Source: Gracilimonas sp031580945 (GTDB lineage: Bacteria; Bacteroidota; Rhodothermia; Balneolales; Balneolaceae). From it: DNA of 9,593 nucleotides. This document shows, piece by piece, positions 6,803 to 9,593 of this stretch. The DNA lies in contig JAVLBT010000116.1 in assembly GCA_031580945.1 (NCBI GenBank), positions 1 to 9,593 of the forward strand, read 5' to 3'. The position numbers were made by a program, and so were the translations under genes. Numbering within the stretch: the first letter of the stretch is position 1; every line of letters starts with the position of its first letter. The notes below the pieces were generated by a model. The model saw only the letters and a list, made by a program, of their open reading frames with translations, made no database searches and was not told where the DNA came from.

Positions 6803-7951
6803 ATGGAGATACTACTTTTTATTGCTGCTTCTTACTTGGTATTTACAATATTCGTATTTACTCGTAATTGGTTTGAATTTCGTTCATTAAAGGATCAATT
6901 TCTCATTAATAAAAGTAAAGAAAAATCCCCATTGGTCAGTATTTGTATACCTGCCCGGAACGAAGAATCAGTGATCGACCGATGTATAACCTCAGCTCTC
7001 AAACAATCTTACCCAAATTTTGAAATTTTAGTCCTCGATGATAATTCAACCGATCAAACTCCTGAGATTCTGGAAAAATTCTCAAATATCATCCATAATG
7101 TACACACCATTTCAGGTAAAGAAAAACCCAGCGATTGGTTAGGAAAACCCTGGGCATGTCACCAGCTCAGCAAACGGGCAAAAGGGGAAATTATTATCTT
7201 TATTGATGCAGATGTATGGTTAGATGAAAACGCTATTGATAAAGCAGTCAATGCTTTACAAAGATCTGATGTCATAACAGTTTGGCCAAAGCAACAGGTA
7301 GTAACATTCTGGGAAAAGCTGATTATTCCCATGATCTATTACGGTTTATATACTTTACTTCCAGCAAAATATGTAGAACAAAATCCCAAATGGATACCTA
7401 AACGATTTCAACAAAAATTTGCACCAGCCTTTGCAGCCGCATGTGGCCAATTTATCGGATTCAACAGGCAGGCTTATGAAGCTATTGGGGGGCATACTTC
7501 GGTTAAACAAGAAATTGTAGAAGATGTTGAACTATCCCGTCAGATTAAAAAAGCAGGATTGTCAATTATAATGTACGATGGTGTAGAAACCGTAAATTGC
7601 CGAATGTATCAAAACCATCACGAGTTATTTGAAGGGCTGCGAAAGAACTTTTTTGTAGGCTTTGGCCGAAACCTATCCCTATTTCTTTTTATGGCAATAA
7701 TGCAATTCTTGGTCTTTATTATGCCCTTTTATGTTCTTTCATTTGGTTCCCAACAGGAAAAAATGTACGCTTGTTTGTTAATAGGAATATTTTTGATTCA
7801 GCGTTGGTTACTTGATCTCAGGTTCAAATGGAATCCCCTTATGAGTTTATTACAACCTGTTACCATCGTTTGGTATGAAGTATTGGGAATCCGGTGTTTA
7901 TGGGATCATTACACCGGGCAAAAAGCATCTTGGAAAGGACGTGAGGTGTGA
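6803..7951 (+). CDS. Membrane-anchored GT2 glycosyltransferase, carotenoid glycosyltransferase-like (CruC/CrtQ type)
   Basis: This 382-residue protein is a GT-A fold family 2 glycosyltransferase with one N-terminal membrane helix (about 2-20) and about three at the C-terminus (290-314, 321-338, 347-365). The catalytic domain between them faces the cytoplasm. Visible motifs are ICIPARNEE (47-55), VLDDNSTD (77-84), the metal/nucleotide-sugar DxD as FIDADVW (133-139), and the base-bearing EDVEL (240-244). The segment DWLGKPWACHQL (111-122) is the W-x-GK-x-WA-x-x-Q signature shared by carotenoid glycosyltransferases (CrtQ, CruC, CruG) and hopanoid HpnB-like proteins. Beside crtC, the likely acceptor is the 1-hydroxyl of the carotenoid. 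Donor identity, probably UDP-glucose, is inference. The ATG at 6803 has no Shine-Dalgarno site. The xer gene follows after 67 bases on the same strand and may be read through. Confidence 0.85.
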   Translation: MEILLFIAASYLVFTIFVFTRNWFEFRSLKDQFLINKSKEKSPLVSICIPARNEESVIDRCITSALKQSYPNFEILVLDDNSTDQTPEILEKFSNIIHNVHTISGKEKPSDWLGKPWACHQLSKRAKGEIIIFIDADVWLDENAIDKAVNALQRSDVITVWPKQQVVTFWEKLIIPMIYYGLYTLLPAKYVEQNPKWIPKRFQQKFAPAFAAACGQFIGFNRQAYEAIGGHTSVKQEIVEDVELSRQIKKAGLSIIMYDGVETVNCRMYQNHHELFEGLRKNFFVGFGRNLSLFLFMAIMQFLVFIMPFYVLSFGSQQEKMYACLLIGIFLIQRWLLDLRFKWNPLMSLLQPVTIVWYEVLGIRCLWDHYTGQKASWKGREV

Positions 7952-8018
7952 TTATTATATCGTACCAGATCCTTATTATTCGTTTTCATTTTTGCATATT
8001 GATAGTCATATTTACGCC

Positions 8019-8936
8019 ATGGAAGCATTGATAAAAAAATACCTGAAATACCTTTCTGTAGAACGCAATGCTTCAAAACATACCATTACCTCCTATCGAA
8101 ATGATTTGACTTCATTTCTCCAGTTTACAGCTGAGACTGAACAAATACCCACTGACAAAGTAGAAGTAAGTTCTATAAGCAGATTATCCATCAGACTATG
8201 GCTTGGAAAGCTTTCCGAGGAGGGCCTTGCTAAAAGTTCAATCGCCCGAAAAGTGGCCGCACTGAGGTCTTACTTTAAATATTGTTTTAAGCGAGGGTAT
8301 ATCGATAAAAATCCGGCCCATTTGTTAGTTGTGCCTAAAACTAACCAAACTCTACCCAAAACAGCCACAAAGGAGGACATTGAGCGCATGATGGAGGCTG
8401 TAGATATCAGTACAACCCGGGGGCTGCAAGACCGAGCCATTCTCGAGTTATTCTATAGCACAGGAATGCGGCTCAGCGAGTTATCTGGGTTAAACAAGAC
8501 AGATATTGATCTCAGACAGAATCATGTTCGTGTTCACGGTAAAGGTAACAAGCAGCGTATTATTCCTTTGGGTAAAACCGTTGTAACTATACTAAAGGAA
8601 TTTCTGGCACAAAGATCTTCACTGTATGGACAAAAATCTGATAAGGACGCTAAGAATGCATTATTTCTCGCAGCAAAAGGCCAGCGAATGTACGATAAAG
8701 CTATTCAGCGCTTGGTAAAAAAATACTTAAAGCAAACAAGCGAGGTTACACAAAAGAGCCCGCATGTACTCAGGCATAGTTTTGCAACTCATATGTTAGA
8801 TAACGGAGCTGATATTCGAGTCATTAAAGAATTTCTGGGTCACGCTAACCTTGCCGCAACGCAGGTTTATACGCACACCAGTATTGATAGATTAAAAAAT
8901 GTATATGAACAGGCTCATCCCAGAGCTAAAACTTAA
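8019..8936 (+). CDS. xerC: XerC/XerD-type tyrosine recombinase
   Basis: The product of 305 residues is a site-specific recombinase that resolves chromosome dimers at dif during cell division. The N-terminal SAM-like core-binding domain (about 1-100) opens with IKKYLKYLSVERNASKHTI, and the catalytic domain follows. All six active-site residues are present: Arg151 in TGMRLSEL, Lys175 in HGKGNKQR, His249 and Arg252 in PHVLRHSFATHML, His275 in LGHAN, and the nucleophile Tyr284 in QVYTHT. Length and spacing fit Xer proteins, not phage integrases. No attachment sites, tRNA or mobile genes are nearby. I chose the ATG at 8019. The frame is open from 7875, but that part overlaps the glycosyltransferase and is unlike the family. 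XerC versus XerD cannot be settled here. I use xerC because the gene beside hpf in related genomes is commonly so named. Confidence 0.9.
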   Translation: MEALIKKYLKYLSVERNASKHTITSYRNDLTSFLQFTAETEQIPTDKVEVSSISRLSIRLWLGKLSEEGLAKSSIARKVAALRSYFKYCFKRGYIDKNPAHLLVVPKTNQTLPKTATKEDIERMMEAVDISTTRGLQDRAILELFYSTGMRLSELSGLNKTDIDLRQNHVRVHGKGNKQRIIPLGKTVVTILKEFLAQRSSLYGQKSDKDAKNALFLAAKGQRMYDKAIQRLVKKYLKQTSEVTQKSPHVLRHSFATHMLDNGADIRVIKEFLGHANLAATQVYTHTSIDRLKNVYEQAHPRAKT

Positions 8937-8963
8937 ATTACAATTCAAAAAATCATTAAGATT

Positions 8964-8969
8964 AAGGAG
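8964..8969 (+). promoter_or_regulatory. Shine-Dalgarno site AAGGAG for hpf
   Basis: AAGGAG lies seven bases before the ATG at 8977. It is the best ribosome binding site in the window and settles the start of hpf against the longer frame beginning at 8899 inside xerC. Strong translation suits a stationary-phase factor needed in amounts similar to ribosomes. Confidence 0.8.
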
Positions 8970-8976
8970 TATCATA

Positions 8977-9276
8977 ATGAAAACTACATTCACAGCACGC
9001 CATTTTGAAGCAAGCGCCGATCTTCAACAACATTGCAGAGATAGTGTGGAAAAACTTGAACAATTCTATGACCGTATTGTAATGTGTGATATCATTCTAC
9101 AACCTACCCCTGATGATGATGCTCCTCAACAAGCAGAATTAATTGTAAAGGTGCCTCGTAAAGTGTTAACTGCCAAAGAATCTGGCACCTCTTACGAACA
9201 AGCTATACACAGCGCTATTGAGGTGGTAAGCAGACAGTTAAAACGCTACAAAGAAAAAATGCATGCAACCAATTAA
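8977..9276 (+). CDS. hpf: Ribosome hibernation-promoting factor, short form (HPF/RaiA family)
   Basis: This 99-residue protein should bind the decoding channel of the 30S subunit and silence or pair ribosomes when growth stops. It has the whole beta-alpha-beta-beta-beta-alpha unit: TFTARHFEASADLQQH (4-19) with the first helix, RIVMCDIILQPTP (33-45), AELIVKVPRKVLTAKESG (53-70), and the last helix YEQAIHSAIEVVSRQLKRYK (73-92). It lacks the C-terminal dimerisation domain of long HPF, so it is of the short class. The end is basic, as expected for rRNA contact. It lies 40 bases after xerC and 22 before hprK, probably in one transcript. hpf next to a kinase of the PTS system echoes the rpoN-hpf-ptsN grouping of Proteobacteria. 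Confidence 0.92.
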   Translation: MKTTFTARHFEASADLQQHCRDSVEKLEQFYDRIVMCDIILQPTPDDDAPQQAELIVKVPRKVLTAKESGTSYEQAIHSAIEVVSRQLKRYKEKMHATN

Positions 9277-9298
9277 ATTAAATTCTAATTCATAACGA

Positions 9299-9593
9299 AT
9301 GCCATTTACGCCTCAGGAGCCAATTCCACGAAAAGAAAAAATCACCGTAGAATACTTAGTTCAAAAGCTAAGAGAACGGGTAAACATCAAAATTGAGTCG
9401 TGTGCGGCTGAAAACTGCAGTGGCGACCGTGATATTGTCGAAGCTGACTTACACCGTCCGGGATTGGCTCTGGCAGGCTATATCGATTTATTTACTTATC
9501 AACGCATTCAGGTTATTGGCAATACAGAAACTCAGTTCCTGGACCATATGGGAAAGGAAAAACAAATTGAGTCTTTTCGAAACATAACACAGT
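9299..9593 (+). CDS. hprK: HPr kinase/phosphorylase, N-terminal part (cut by window end)
   Basis: An open frame runs from the ATG at 9299 to the window edge, giving the first 98 residues. HprK phosphorylates and dephosphorylates a serine of the phosphocarrier HPr in response to energy state. The visible part is the N-terminal domain with its hallmark LHRPGLALAGY (51-61) and RIQVIGNTETQFL (69-81). The P-loop and HPr-binding loop of the C-terminal kinase domain, usually beyond residue 150 of about 310, lie outside the window. The first residues, ITVEYLVQKL (15-24), fit the family start. No Shine-Dalgarno site is seen in the 22-base gap behind hpf, so the two genes are probably co-transcribed. 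HPr itself is not seen here. Confidence 0.9.
   Translation, partial: MPFTPQEPIPRKEKITVEYLVQKLRERVNIKIESCAAENCSGDRDIVEADLHRPGLALAGYIDLFTYQRIQVIGNTETQFLDHMGKEKQIESFRNITQ

Noticed and set aside
7875..8018. Extension of the xer frame into the glycosyltransferase gene
   Set aside because: The 48 added residues overlap the preceding gene in another frame and are unlike Xer proteins, which begin at the conserved core-binding domain after 8019.
8019..8936. Tyrosine recombinase as the integrase of a mobile element
   Set aside because: It has housekeeping Xer length and motifs, sits with hpf and hprK, and no attachment repeats, tRNA, phage or cargo genes are near.
9393..9587. Small + strand open frame near the right edge
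   Set aside because: It lies in a different frame inside hprK, whose reading is clear from the HRPGLALAG motif. It is a shadow.

Overview
The window reads as an ordinary chromosomal segment of an AT-rich, Gram-negative bacterium of the Bacteroidota/Balneolota/Rhodothermota side of the FCB group. The evidence is a signal-peptide beta-barrel-like protein, a PrcB-type lipoprotein, few recognisable Shine-Dalgarno sites, carotenoid tail-modification genes like those behind acylated carotenoid glycosides (salinixanthin type), and a xer–hpf–hprK run. A pigmented Balneolaceae-like host is my best guess. This is inference, with no marker gene to prove it.

Layout. Positions 1-283 hold a possible 3' end of an upstream gene, a strong hairpin terminator with a GAAA tetraloop, and a nested inverted-repeat element of about 150 bp built on the core TGTCATCCTGAG. 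A THUMP-domain RNA guanine-N2 methyltransferase follows on the + strand (284-1429). Four minus-strand genes come next, in transcription order from the right: a family-3 SAM O-methyltransferase (4947-4288), a PrcB-domain lipoprotein (4238-3744), a secreted protein with an SH3-like N-terminus and a glycine-rich barrel-like body (3641-2766), and a GT4-type glycosyltransferase (2719-1484).

Positions 5002-7951 carry three genes that fit one pathway although their orientation alternates: a PlsC-like acyltransferase (+), a CrtC-type carotenoid 1,2-hydratase (-) and a membrane-anchored GT2 glycosyltransferase of the CruC/CrtQ type (+). Together they could hydrate the psi-end of a carotenoid, glycosylate the new tertiary hydroxyl and acylate the sugar. 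The product would be a carotenoid glycoside fatty-acid ester for the cell envelope.

Positions 8019-9593 carry a XerC/D-type tyrosine recombinase, a short ribosome hibernation factor with a clear Shine-Dalgarno site, and the first 98 codons of HPr kinase/phosphorylase, which runs off the window. Several starts had to be moved from the longest reading frame: the O-methyltransferase, secreted protein, crtC, xer and hpf. No gene-free stretch exceeds 300 bases. I saw no tRNA, rRNA, CRISPR array, insertion sequence or prophage. I did not find a clearly new biological system. The best leads are the carotenoid module and the repeat element.
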